64,000 bases of DNA, from contig DUAT01000119.1 in assembly GCA_012960755.1 (NCBI GenBank), positions 124,001 to 188,000 on the forward strand, in the 5' to 3' direction. The notes under the pieces were generated by a model that was not told where the DNA came from, did no database searches, and saw nothing but the letters and a program-made list of their open reading frames with translations. The translations under genes and the position numbers were made by a program. Below, one piece after another: positions 17,683 through 26,422 of this stretch. Source of the DNA: Gammaproteobacteria bacterium (GTDB taxonomy: Bacteria; Pseudomonadota; Gammaproteobacteria; Pseudomonadales; Azotimanducaceae_A). The first letter of the stretch is position 1, and each line of letters opens with the position of its first letter.

Positions 17683-19347
17683 GTGAAGAAACTCATCATC
17701 GTTCTTTCTGTTCTTGTCACTGCTGCCTGGCTCGGCTGGCAAAATCGGGTCAATCTGCTTGTGTGGGCGATGCCTAAAATACAGTCGGTGGTCAATCCGG
17801 TAGCTGAAAATATACCCAACCCATGGACCGTAGGTCCGGTGTCTGCGGTAAAATCCAATAGCGAAAGACCACCGAATATCATCCTGATTTTGGCGGATGA
17901 TATGGGCTTCAACGATATATCCCTATACAACGGCGGTGCCGCCGACGGCAGTGTAATGACACCGAATATCGATAGCATCGCCAGGCTGGGCGTTCGTTTT
18001 GATAATGGCTACGCGGCAAATGCAGTCTGTGCGCCATCACGAGCAACGCTTCTGACCGGTCGTTACTCGACCCGGTTTGGTTTCGAATTCACGCCATTTC
18101 CCAAAATTGGCGCGACTATATTCCAATGGATGGCGGACCAGAATCCACCTGTGTTACCTGGCATCATTGATCACGAAGCTCTGGGCCTACGACCGCCTTT
18201 TAGTGAACTCGGCATGCCAACCGAGGAGATCACCATCGCGGAATTGTTGAAAGACAAGGGATACTACACAGCACATATCGGCAAATGGCATTTGGGTTCA
18301 ATTGATGGCATGCGGCCCGAAGACCAGGGATTCGATGACAGTTTATATATGTCGGGTCTGCTTTATCTGCCAGAGGATGATCCTAATGTGGTGAATGCTA
18401 AATTCGAAGAGGACGGGATCGATCGCATGGTCTGGGCGTCGGCTCGATATGCCGCCCAGTTCAACGGTGGCAGCGTTTTCGAACCTGTGGGCTACCTCAC
18501 GGACTACTATACTAACGAAGCCGTTAAGGTTATAGAGAATCACCGCAACGAGCCGTTTTTCATTTATCTGGCTCATTGGGGCATCCACAATCCGCTTCAG
18601 GCGACCCGTGAGGACTACGACAGGTTTTCACATATCGATGATCACCCCTTGAGAGTTTATGCAGCTATGATCCATGCTCTAGACCGTGGAGTAGGCAAGG
18701 TGGTCGAGGCCCTGGAGAAAAACGGGCTCTCTGAAAATACCCTGATCGTTTTCACCAGTGACAATGGAGGTGCAGACTATATTGGTTTACCCAATATCAA
18801 TAAGCCATACCGTGGCTGGAAACTGACCCTCTTCGAAGGCGGTACTCATGTGCCCTATATGGCAAAATGGCCAGCACAGATTGAGGCTAATGGCGTCATG
18901 CATGAACCAATTCACCACATCGACATGTTCCATACCTTTGCCGCAGCGGCAGGTGTTGAAGTGCCGGATGATCGGAAACTTGACGGCGTGAACCTCTTAC
19001 CCTTTATTCGCAAGGAGGTGACAGGCGCTCCTCACCAAACGCTTTTTTGGAAACAGGGGCATCAACAGACGGTACAGCATGAGGGCTGGAAGCTGATCCG
19101 CGCCATGGATCCGCAGCACGGGCAGATGCACTGGCTGTTTGATCTGGGTGTCGATCCTACCGAACAAAAGAATCTAGCCAGTGAGAAGCCACAACAACTT
19201 GCCCTCATGAATAAGCTTTTGGACAACCACGAGGCGGAATTACCACCACCAGCATGGCCGCAGGTAATAGACTCTCCGAAACTTATCGACAAAACTGGCA
19301 TGGAAGCCTACGCGGAAGGCGATGAGTATATTTACTGGCCAAACTAA
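17683..19347 (+). CDS. type I sulfatase (arylsulfatase family), paralogue 1
   Basis: A 554-residue sulfatase starting at GTG 17683 (AGGAA 7 nt upstream). It has an N-terminal hydrophobic signal or anchor. The alkaline-phosphatase-like core begins PPNIILILADDMGFNDI with the metal-binding Asp pair. The activation motif is CAPSRATLLTGR: Cys116 should be converted to formylglycine. Later come HIGKWHLGS, FTSDNGGADY and the C-terminal RGWKLTLFEGGTHVPY. It removes sulfate esters from sugars, steroids or aryl compounds outside the cytoplasm. No maturation enzyme is encoded in the window. A close paralogue is at 57697-59325. The gene sits between selenoprotein 2 and the dehalogenase and shares their strand. 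Confidence 0.92.
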   Translation: MKKLIIVLSVLVTAAWLGWQNRVNLLVWAMPKIQSVVNPVAENIPNPWTVGPVSAVKSNSERPPNIILILADDMGFNDISLYNGGAADGSVMTPNIDSIARLGVRFDNGYAANAVCAPSRATLLTGRYSTRFGFEFTPFPKIGATIFQWMADQNPPVLPGIIDHEALGLRPPFSELGMPTEEITIAELLKDKGYYTAHIGKWHLGSIDGMRPEDQGFDDSLYMSGLLYLPEDDPNVVNAKFEEDGIDRMVWASARYAAQFNGGSVFEPVGYLTDYYTNEAVKVIENHRNEPFFIYLAHWGIHNPLQATREDYDRFSHIDDHPLRVYAAMIHALDRGVGKVVEALEKNGLSENTLIVFTSDNGGADYIGLPNINKPYRGWKLTLFEGGTHVPYMAKWPAQIEANGVMHEPIHHIDMFHTFAAAAGVEVPDDRKLDGVNLLPFIRKEVTGAPHQTLFWKQGHQQTVQHEGWKLIRAMDPQHGQMHWLFDLGVDPTEQKNLASEKPQQLALMNKLLDNHEAELPPPAWPQVIDSPKLIDKTGMEAYAEGDEYIYWPN

Positions 19348-19377
19348 CCTTGATCTGACGTTCCAACGGAGAATGCA

Positions 19378-20259
19378 ATGAACAGCACGGAGCTACCCAA
19401 GAAAACCGTCGAAGTCCTGGGAAAGAACATGTCCTATGTCGAACTGGGCGAAGGCGATCCTATCGTGTTTCAGCACGGCAATCCGACATCTTCTTATCTA
19501 TGGCGAAATATCATGCCATATGTTCAGGATCAGGGCCGATGTATTGCGATTGACCTTATTGGTATGGGTGATTCAGAAAAACTGCAACCATCCGGTCCAG
19601 ATCGATATACATTCGTCGAGCATCGAGCGTATTTTGATGCAGCTCTGAAAGCTTTAGACGTCAGAAATAATGTAACTTTAGTCATCCATGACTGGGGTTC
19701 GGCCCTGGGGTTCGACTGGGCCAATCGAAACAGAAACGCGGTCAAAGGTATTTGTTATATGGAAGCCATTGTTCGTCCCCTCAGTTGGGATGAGTTTCCT
19801 GATGGAGCGCGAGGTGTGTTTCAGGGCTTTCGATCATCAGCAGGTGAGGAGATGGTATTGGAAAAAAATACCTTCGTGGAACGTGTGCTGCCTGGTTCAA
19901 TTGTGCGGAAATTGTCGGACGAAGAAATGTCGGTCTATCGCCGCCCATATACCACTGCGGGAGAAGACAGGCGACCGACACTTACCTGGCCGCGTCAGAT
20001 TCCCATCGATGGCGAACCTGCGGATGTGGTGAAGATTGTGGCAGATTACTCTGAGTGGCTTAGCACCTGCGACCTGCCAAAGCTGTTTATTAACGCCAAT
20101 CCAGGCGCATTGTTGACTGGTAGCCCCAAAGAGTTTTGCCGAGGCTGGTCAAACCAACAGGAAGTGACAGTGAAAGGAAGTCACTTTATACAGGAAGACA
20201 GCCCCGATGAAATCGGACAGGCACTCAATGACTGGATAACAATTCTACAACCTTCATAA
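19378..20259 (+). CDS. linB-like: haloalkane dehalogenase, LinB/DhaA type
   Basis: A 293-residue alpha/beta hydrolase that follows LinB closely along its length. The halide-binding Asn35 is in [12 protein letters not shown], the nucleophile Asp105 and halide-binding Trp106 are in [12 protein letters not shown], the catalytic acid Glu129 is in YMEAI, and the base His269 is in [15 protein letters not shown]. All catalytic positions of subfamily II enzymes are present. The enzyme should cleave carbon-halogen bonds hydrolytically to give an alcohol and halide. GGAG lies 7 nt before the ATG and the sulfatase ends 30 nt upstream, so the gene is probably in one operon with sulfatase and selenoprotein. 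Natural substrate is unknown. Confidence 0.93.
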   Translation: MNSTELPKKTVEVLGKNMSYVELGEGDPIVFQHGNPTSSYLWRNIMPYVQDQGRCIAIDLIGMGDSEKLQPSGPDRYTFVEHRAYFDAALKALDVRNNVTLVIHDWGSALGFDWANRNRNAVKGICYMEAIVRPLSWDEFPDGARGVFQGFRSSAGEEMVLEKNTFVERVLPGSIVRKLSDEEMSVYRRPYTTAGEDRRPTLTWPRQIPIDGEPADVVKIVADYSEWLSTCDLPKLFINANPGALLTGSPKEFCRGWSNQQEVTVKGSHFIQEDSPDEIGQALNDWITILQPS

Positions 20260-20313
20260 TTTGTATCCAGGCTAATTCCACTTGGATTATCCGAATCGGA
20301 ATATCACTATGAA

Positions 20314-21351
20314 CTACACTGTTGGCGGTACAAGGAGCGCGTCACACCCACTACCTGCCAAAATAGCGTCCACTCTTTGACGATCATCCCCGTCCAGTCG
20401 GGCATATTCAATTCGCAGCCACTGCAAACACTTTCCCTGATAGGCAAAGGGTTCCTGAACCCATGTCTTGCCTCCAACCGTGGTTTCAACCGTATCCAAA
20501 CTGTTTTCCAGTGCATGGGCATTCGCCAACATGACAGGCACATAGGTTCGGCCCGCTTCCATCAGCAGCGCCTTGAATGTGTCTGGAATATTGTCGGCAT
20601 CAATAAACCCGTCATCCGAAATTTCAGCGCCGGACAAATCTTCCATTTTACTGACCCAGGCATGCACCCTTGGGAAGCCAGCCACAGCGACCTTTGAAGG
20701 TGTCGGGTCAAATTGAGTCAGTTGTGTTAACTGACCGAGGCAACCAAAGTCTGCCGAACCAGGCCGGTGACCCATGATATAGGGATACTGTTTGAGGTGA
20801 TTGTTCAAACAGGTCAGGAAGCGTTTGTAGCTATCTTCAATAACCACTGCAGTCGTGTCGTTGGACCCAACGACATACAGACGTGAAATCTGCCGATCTG
20901 AAATCACCTGTTTCATGGTGGTCAATGTCTCATCCGCCTGTGTCACATCGCCGTAATGCGGCAATATGGAACCCGCCATATCGATATCATCCTGATAATA
21001 CCAACGATAATGAAACATGGCTTTGGTCAGCCATTCATCGCCATAATCTTCCAGCAGGCAGTCGAGAAAAGCCATCACTGGATCTTGAGGTATCACCGAC
21101 CGGCCCGGATATTCAGTTTCAAGTCGACGAATAATGGGCGAACTATCCACTTCCGCAGCCAACTCGCCGGTTTCGTCAGCAAAATAGAAGATCGGGATTA
21201 GCTTCACCTTGGGTTCAGGGAATTTCTCACTCTCATCATGCCCGCCTTGAATGTATCGGTAGGGAATACGTCGATAGCGCAAGAGCGCCAACATTTTTCG
21301 AGTATAAGGTGAACCAGGTACGCCTCGAACGGGTAAGAGAGAACTGATCAT
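20314..21351 (-). CDS. large glutathione S-transferase family protein
   Basis: A 345-residue protein with an N-terminal thioredoxin-fold GST domain: VPGSPYTRKMLALLRYRRIP, then a partner strand and SSPIIRRLETEYPGR, whose Ser-Ser contacts glutathione in related proteins. The helical C-terminal domain includes LTCLNNHLKQYPYIMGHRPG and SADFGCLGQL. It is about 120 residues longer than a standard GST; the extra part is C-terminal and has no recognised motif. AGGAGG lies 9 nt before the ATG. It faces the dehalogenase gene. Conjugation of electrophiles would fit with a dehalogenase nearby, but that link is inference. Confidence 0.8.
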   Translation of the reverse strand: MISSLLPVRGVPGSPYTRKMLALLRYRRIPYRYIQGGHDESEKFPEPKVKLIPIFYFADETGELAAEVDSSPIIRRLETEYPGRSVIPQDPVMAFLDCLLEDYGDEWLTKAMFHYRWYYQDDIDMAGSILPHYGDVTQADETLTTMKQVISDRQISRLYVVGSNDTTAVVIEDSYKRFLTCLNNHLKQYPYIMGHRPGSADFGCLGQLTQLTQFDPTPSKVAVAGFPRVHAWVSKMEDLSGAEISDDGFIDADNIPDTFKALLMEAGRTYVPVMLANAHALENSLDTVETTVGGKTWVQEPFAYQGKCLQWLRIEYARLDGDDRQRVDAILAGSGCDALLVPPTV

Positions 21352-21523
21352 GTGTACATCCTCCTGAAGAACATAGTGGTGACCAGCATATCGTCTTTTA
21401 CCTTCAAAAAAAATAAACTACAATAAAGTGAATTCATACACTATTATTTCAAGATCAAGACACTGTTATCTTTGTTCCCTTGCGATCCCACAAAGCTCTG
21501 GTTCGCTCAAAGGAGTTTCAAAA

Positions 21524-22177
21524 TTGAATTATGAATTGATAGAAGACACGGCTGTTTTGAGTTTCTACGATGGCAAAGCCAACGCCATTGGGCCGGACTT
21601 TATGGCTGCCATGAGCGATGGCCTGGACAGGGCTGAACGTGAGGCAAAAGCCGTTGTGATCACTGGCCGGAAGGGATTGTTGTCAGGTGGGTTTGATCTA
21701 AAGGAAATGCAGAAAGGCCCGGAAGCAGTTAAAGCGATAATGAACAAGGGCGCAAGTATGTTTTACCGACTGTTCTCCTATCCAAAACCGGTCGTCATCG
21801 CCTGCACCGGACATGCCATCGCAGCGGGGGCATTTTTGCTGCTCACTGCAGACAATCGTATCGGTACAACGGGCGACTTCAAATTGGGCCTGAACGAAAC
21901 CTCCATCGGCTCAACCTTCCCCGTGTTCGGGATTGAACTGGCCAGAGCCAGACTCAACCCGGCTTATCTCACCAGATCTTTCGTTCAGTCTGAAGCCTTC
22001 TCGCCTGAGGAAGCAGTGCAGGCCGGATTTCTAGACCAGATCGAAGCAGCGGAAGGCGTCATGGACAAGGCTATGGCTATGGCTGCACATCTGGGTCAAT
22101 TACCGGCCGCCACTTACGCGCAGAACAAGCGAGATATTCGCAAGTCCGCCATTGAAACCATTGGAGCCAGTCTATGA
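21524..22177 (+). CDS. crotonase-fold enoyl-CoA hydratase/isomerase
   Basis: I place the start at TTG 21524, where AAAGGAG lies 8 nt upstream, giving 217 residues beginning NYELIEDTAVLSF; an in-frame start at 21428 would add 32 residues unlike the family. The oxyanion-hole parts are LSGGFDLKEM and ACTGHAIAAGAFLLL. The usual catalytic glutamate region reads KLGLNETSIGSTFP. Enzymes of this type hydrate or isomerise enoyl-CoA esters. The stop overlaps the ATG of the downstream GST by four bases (ATGA), which indicates translational coupling of the two products. Confidence 0.87.
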   Translation: MNYELIEDTAVLSFYDGKANAIGPDFMAAMSDGLDRAEREAKAVVITGRKGLLSGGFDLKEMQKGPEAVKAIMNKGASMFYRLFSYPKPVVIACTGHAIAAGAFLLLTADNRIGTTGDFKLGLNETSIGSTFPVFGIELARARLNPAYLTRSFVQSEAFSPEEAVQAGFLDQIEAAEGVMDKAMAMAAHLGQLPAATYAQNKRDIRKSAIETIGASL

Positions 22178-22833
22178 TAGAACTCTATACCGCAGGAACA
22201 CCCAACGGCTGGAAGGTGTCCATGGCTCTGGAAGAAATGGCCTTGCCCTACCACGTTAATCTGATCAACCTTGGCAAGGGCGAACAGCGCGACCCTGCGT
22301 ACTTAAAGATATGTCCCAATGGCCGCATTCCTGCCATGGTAGATACAGACACGGGTATCAGCATATTCGAGTCAGGCGCCATCCTCCTGTACCTGGCAGA
22401 GAAAAGCGGCAAACTGATGCCAAATAACCTCGCCGGACGTTATGACGTGATGCAATGGGTGATGTTTCAAATGGCAGGCATCGGTCCAATGCAAGGGCAG
22501 GCAGTTGCCTTTGTGCGCTATTTTCCAGAAGAAGTCCCACAGGCAATCAGCCGCTACTGCAACGAATCCAGACGTTTGTATGAAGTGCTCGACCGTCAGC
22601 TGGCAGACCGGGACTATCTCACTAACGAATACAGTATAGCGGACATCGCCAACTACTCCTGGGTACGCAGCTACTACTGGGCGCGGGTTGATATTAAAGG
22701 TCTGGAACATCTTCAGGCCTGGATGCAGCGTATGTCGGAAAAACCTGGCATCCAGAGGGGTTGCGAGATTCCTCAGGGCGCGAAGAATTCCGCAGACTTG
22801 AAGAAAGGCGGCTCAAGCATTACGACCACCTGA
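22174..22833 (+). CDS. glutathione S-transferase, YfcG/Nu-class-like
   Basis: A 219-residue GST starting inside the stop of the crotonase gene. The N-terminal domain has LYTAGTPNGWKVSMALEEM, with the T-P-N-G-W-K motif of Nu-class enzymes (YfcG, YghU), and IPAMVDTDTGISIFESGAIL with the cis-Pro and Glu-Ser glutathione-binding pair. The C-terminal helices include YLTNEYSIADIANYSW. Nu-class enzymes often have disulfide reductase or peroxidase activity with glutathione rather than classical transferase activity. The last 15 residues are low-complexity. Likely part of a two-gene unit with the crotonase. Confidence 0.9.
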   Translation: MIELYTAGTPNGWKVSMALEEMALPYHVNLINLGKGEQRDPAYLKICPNGRIPAMVDTDTGISIFESGAILLYLAEKSGKLMPNNLAGRYDVMQWVMFQMAGIGPMQGQAVAFVRYFPEEVPQAISRYCNESRRLYEVLDRQLADRDYLTNEYSIADIANYSWVRSYYWARVDIKGLEHLQAWMQRMSEKPGIQRGCEIPQGAKNSADLKKGGSSITTT

Positions 22834-22837
22834 GATT

Positions 22838-23071
22838 TCATGCCACCCAATACATATATGGAGTATGCAGCACGTCTCCTGCCCCCTGCATTCCTTCCTG
22901 AATGCGACCACTGAGTGATCGAAGGAAGGCAACAAGTGCCTGCTTCTCCCGGGGTTTTAATCTGAGCGGTTGAAGTTCCGGGTCGAGGTTGGAATTCTGA
23001 TTGCCGCCACGTCTGCTGCTGCGCCGTGTCAGACCGCTCGACTTCGACAGAGGCACATTCGGGGCCGTCAC
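22838..23071 (-). pseudogene. remnant of a di-haem cytochrome c peroxidase (MauG/CcpA-like) C-terminus
   Basis: A 77-codon frame includes SNLDPELQPLRLKPREKQAL and VAFLRSLSG, which match the final helix region of MauG-like peroxidases (N-x-D-P-E-L, then L-T-x-x-E-K-x-x-L-V-A-F-L). No haem motif or upstream part of such a gene is present; the frame closes just upstream. I read it as the surviving 3' end of a deleted gene. The rest of the interval to 23340 holds no gene and one copy of a dispersed repeat (23163-23205). Confidence 0.55.
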
Positions 23072-23162
23072 CTCGGTTTATATCGAACTGGGTCGCATAA
23101 GTTGTTGTAAATCTTTACCGACATATTGAGCTAGCCAGGCCACACAAATTGACTTGCTCGTC

Positions 23163-23205
23163 ACGGGAATAGTCACATTGTGACCTTATTTTGGATCGGT
23201 TTGCG
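23163..23205. repeat. dispersed intergenic repeat, copy A
   Basis: This 43-nt stretch starts with ACGGGAATAGTCACA and ends with GTTTGCG. It matches 36595-36636: the first 15 bases are identical and the rest shares ATTTTGG and GTTTGCG blocks. Both copies lie beside gene remnants. Confidence 0.5.
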
Positions 23206-23340
23206 GTATTGAAATTTGGTTCGGGTGAGCGGTATGATTTCGCGGGTGAATGGTAGAATCCCATCGTGAGACAATGGCATGATGATTGCGACTGGTGGAT
23301 TACTAATTACCGATTTTTATCAGTGCCCACGAACTTTGAA

Positions 23341-23780
23341 GTGAGGAATTTCAAGTCAAACTACAACGAGGATTCTCCTTAATTGAACTAATGATCGTTA
23401 TCGCGATTGTCGGTATTCTTGCGGCAGTTTCCATGCCCGCGTACCGTGACTACCTCAAGACCAGTAACATGGCCAGGGTAAATGCTCAGTTTGAGAGTGC
23501 AATTAGAGTTTCACGTTCCACCTTTGTGAAGGGTAATACTCAAATCGCCTTAGGTCTGAGTTCCACTGTTCCCACCAGTAGCGAAGGCTGGATTACTCTT
23601 TTTAATCCACAAAGTGCTCTTGCTCCCGGTGGTGGAACTGCATACCAGACAAGCCCCGACAACACATCCGGGGTTATTGGTGTTAGCGGTAATGCGGCTT
23701 CAATATCGATTGTTCGACCTTCTTACCTGGATTACAGTACGAATGTCACGGCGACTGTTGTGGCTGCAGACGAGGCATAG
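23341..23780 (+). CDS. type IV pilin-like protein with a frameshifted or missing start
   Basis: The N-terminal region read in the frame of the stop at 23778 is [19 protein letters not shown] followed by [14 protein letters not shown]: a classic prepilin cleavage site (G^F), Glu5 and hydrophobic helix. The globular part is short (total about 130 residues after the cleavage site) and has no C-terminal disulfide pair. No ATG, GTG or TTG exists in this frame between the upstream TGA (23337-23339) and the cleavage site. A GTG at 23341 opens another frame coding RNFKSNYNE, a plausible leader; adding one G to the GG at 23370-23371 would join them. So the gene carries a one-base deletion, an assembly error, or a non-standard start. 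The ATG at 23391 would delete the processing site and is unlikely. Confidence 0.65.
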
Positions 23781-24045
23781 TGGTTACCGAGTTCTGGTCT
23801 GACTAAGAAAACTGTGTTCCAGTTCCTGGGACCCACGCCCGTCGGGTGTTCCATATTTTGTAATACGCGAGGCGATTCACGCCATATTCTGAGAAATCCG
23901 CCAGTAGCATTTGATGGCTGCAGGGCAGCTGAGAGCGGCTTAAATGACGCAAAACCAGCCGAATAACCGGTGCTTACGACCATTCAGCGGGATGAGCGAG
24001 TCGTTCTCGATATGGAGGGTTATCTTGGGGAGTGTGGTTTAGGCA
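23781..24045. other. intergenic interval
   Basis: 265 bases between the pilin-like gene and the truncated DHH-family gene. If the latter lost its 5' half, the missing part should be here, but none of the three + frames shows a DHH motif. Nothing else is recognisable. Confidence 0.35.
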
Positions 24046-24684
24046 ATGATCGATGGTAAGACAGTTTTTTCGGACATTCCTGACGAGATGATGGAAGCCG
24101 TGGACAAGGCTGATTCAGCACGGTTTTCAATGGATGAGATCCTCAGACCAAGAGGCTGGGTATTGCTTAACTACCTGATGGATTCACGTACAGGGCTGGG
24201 CCGCTTTCGTAATTTCAGTATCTCCAACTATGACCTAATGATGCGTTTGATTGACTATTGCCGGAATCACGGCATCGACGAAATATTGCAGCTACCCGAT
24301 GTCAAGGAAAGATCAGATCTTTTCGCCGAGCAAAGCGTTCTGTTTGAGGAGCAACTCAAGAGATGTGCGACGGTACATGGCAACCTGGTGGTGCTGGATC
24401 TTCGCAAGGAGGATATCATCTACGCGGGTAATCGGTTCATGATCTATGCCCTGTTCAATCAGTGCAACATCTCTATCCACGCGATCTGGGGTCGCGAAAA
24501 GGCTAATACGGTATTTGCAATTGGCGGTTCGATTGTTAATCGCAGCAGCAACACCAACATTGGCGAATTGTGTCTGTCCTATGACGGTGGCGGGCACCAC
24601 AATGCGGGTACTTGCCAGATCGCCAATGAAGATGCCGAGCGAGTGTTTGGGGAACTGATCGAGAAGATCACCAGTAACGGCTAA
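24046..24684 (+). pseudogene. DHH-family exopolyphosphatase-like protein lacking the catalytic N-terminal half
   Basis: The 212-residue product corresponds to the middle and C-terminal parts of bacterial DHH/DHHA1 proteins annotated as exopolyphosphatases: VDKADSARF, GWVLLNYLMDSRTGLGRF, YAGNRFMIYALF, NTNIGELC and the DHHA1 signature YDGGGHHNAGTCQI. Full-length members have about 110-130 more N-terminal residues holding the D-x-D-G and DHH metal sites, and those are absent. A TAG lies two codons before the ATG and no ribosome-binding site is visible. Either this is a 5'-truncated pseudogene or a free-standing DHHA1 protein that binds but cannot hydrolyse substrate. I favour truncation. Confidence 0.65.
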
Positions 24685-24717
24685 CGATTACGGTCAGCTC
24701 AAGCTTCCAGGCTGGCG

Positions 24718-25509
24718 CTAAAACCGATCTGTAATAACTTCTTGTTTTATTGCTGCAACAATTGCTGACTCTACTGCCTTATCGATCAGGCGGACAATAG
24801 ATGCTCGAGGCTTCCACTCGTGAGGCGAGGGGCTGATATCGAATCGATAGCCTAGATTGAGCCCGATCATAGTTACTACACCATCGACAGTTGCGAAGAC
24901 AGGAGCGCCAGAATCCCCCGGTAAGCTAGAGCAATCAGAAACGACGACCACACCCCGATCAGAGGGATTACTTAAGCCCCGAGTGGGAATGTGAAGCTGA
25001 CAGCTAGACACAGTTCTGCTGAGTCTGCGTTTGATCATTGATACAGTGCCACCATCTTCAACGAGAAAGGAAAAGTCATCCGCCTTGGTCGTGGCCCAGG
25101 GTAAACGCTGGATTTCGCCTTCGAACCGGCCATCTAGTGTAACCACGGCCCAGTCTCCATATGCATTTTCGTCCTGGCCACGCTGGATGTTTTTAATTTT
25201 CAGTTGTTCGTTCGAGAATGACATTGAGCAATGTTCACTTAAAGTGTGCAGACCATGTGCAGCTACAATAACGATGTCGTCTATCCCTTCGACGCCAGTG
25301 GTTAATACAGATCCTAAACTGACGGTGCGAGTGCTGCTGTCTGGCTGTTTGCAACTCAGAAGTGCTACACCCAGGGGTGACTCAAGATTGACATCCTTAG
25401 CGACTAATGAAGCGTTAGCAGTAAGAACGACGGAGAAAATAACTAACAAAGTGCATGCAGGATTGACTAATTTGGTCGCGTATAGTTTGGCAATAAATCT
25501 CTTAGTCAT
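24718..25509 (-). CDS. exported trypsin-like serine protease (chymotrypsin fold)
   Basis: A 263-residue protein with a signal peptide (CTLLVIFSVVLTANAS). The S1 catalytic triad is visible: His85 in IVAAHGL, Asp119 in YGDWAVVTLD, Ser200 in SSLPGDSGAPVF. The Cys that normally follows the His (AAHC) is Gly here, so the usual disulfide of the His loop is missing; cysteines remain near SDCSS and at SSCQL. Length and spacing suit an active secreted protease. It is convergent with the truncated DHH-family gene. Substrate and regulation are not apparent. Confidence 0.82.
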   Translation of the reverse strand: MTKRFIAKLYATKLVNPACTLLVIFSVVLTANASLVAKDVNLESPLGVALLSCKQPDSSTRTVSLGSVLTTGVEGIDDIVIVAAHGLHTLSEHCSMSFSNEQLKIKNIQRGQDENAYGDWAVVTLDGRFEGEIQRLPWATTKADDFSFLVEDGGTVSMIKRRLSRTVSSCQLHIPTRGLSNPSDRGVVVVSDCSSLPGDSGAPVFATVDGVVTMIGLNLGYRFDISPSPHEWKPRASIVRLIDKAVESAIVAAIKQEVITDRF

Positions 25510-25610
25510 AGATTCTTCTTACCAGGAGAACTTTTCAGATTGTAGCATTTTCTTGTACGGGACAAATCTGAATAGGTAAACTCACTCTAAATCACAAAAG
25601 GAGAACGCAA

Positions 25611-26411
25611 GTGTTAATACAGGAAAATTACAAGACAATGAACATTGATCGTCGCAGTAACGGGATTGTTGTGGTTTCTTTGAATCGCCCGGAGCGAATG
25701 AACGCGGTGAATGGCACCATGCATTCTGAACTTGCCAGTTTCAGCCGTGATTTTGCCAATGATCGTGAACTTAGAGTGCTTGTTCTGACCGGTGAGGGGC
25801 GGGCATTCTGTGCCGGAGGTGACTTTGGACCTGGTGATCCTATTGGGTCCAACCCGGAAGCGCCACCTATGATGGTGGAGGCCCGGCAGATTGTTGATCA
25901 CATATTGGAATGTGAGAAACCAATAATTTCTGCGGTCAACGGATATGCGATGGGTCTGGGCGCAACCGTGGCACTGCTTTGTGATGTCGTCGTGACGTCA
26001 CCATCAACGGTTATTGCAGATACCCATGTCAACATGGGCATTGGTGCCGGTGACGGCGGACAGCTGATCTGGCCATTTTTGATGGGCGTTAACCGGGCGA
26101 AGTATTTTCTGATGACGGGTGAAAGAATCAGTGGCGAGCAAGCGCTTGATCTCGGCCTGGCCAGTTTCTATGTTGACGACGACGATGGGCTCCTGGACAA
26201 AGCCCTGGAAATTGCCGAGCGGCTAGCTGCTGGTGCACCGAAGGCCATCGCTGCCTCTAAAATGGCAGTCAATGCGTATCTGCGTTCGGTGTCGTCTATG
26301 GTCATGCCTATCGGCCTGCAGTATGAGGAGAACTCCATGCGCTCTGCAGATCATAAGGAAGCTGTAAAAGCTTTCCAGGAAAAGAGAAAACCGGATTTTA
26401 CTGGCCAGTAG
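25611..26411 (+). CDS. enoyl-CoA hydratase/isomerase family protein
   Basis: A 266-residue crotonase with GTG start 25611, preceded by AAAGGAG about 9 nt upstream. Motifs: VSLNRPERMNAVNGTM, GRAFCAGGDFGPG (first oxyanion-hole strand), AVNGYAMGLGATVALLCDVV (second), and MGIGAGDGGQLIWP, where the usual catalytic glutamate positions read G-A-G-D. It belongs to the general fatty-acid or aromatic acid degradation type; the exact reaction is open. It is convergent with the GPH transporter gene, 11 nt apart. Confidence 0.88.
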   Translation: MLIQENYKTMNIDRRSNGIVVVSLNRPERMNAVNGTMHSELASFSRDFANDRELRVLVLTGEGRAFCAGGDFGPGDPIGSNPEAPPMMVEARQIVDHILECEKPIISAVNGYAMGLGATVALLCDVVVTSPSTVIADTHVNMGIGAGDGGQLIWPFLMGVNRAKYFLMTGERISGEQALDLGLASFYVDDDDGLLDKALEIAERLAAGAPKAIAASKMAVNAYLRSVSSMVMPIGLQYEENSMRSADHKEAVKAFQEKRKPDFTGQ

Positions 26412-26422
26412 GGGTTGCTTGC

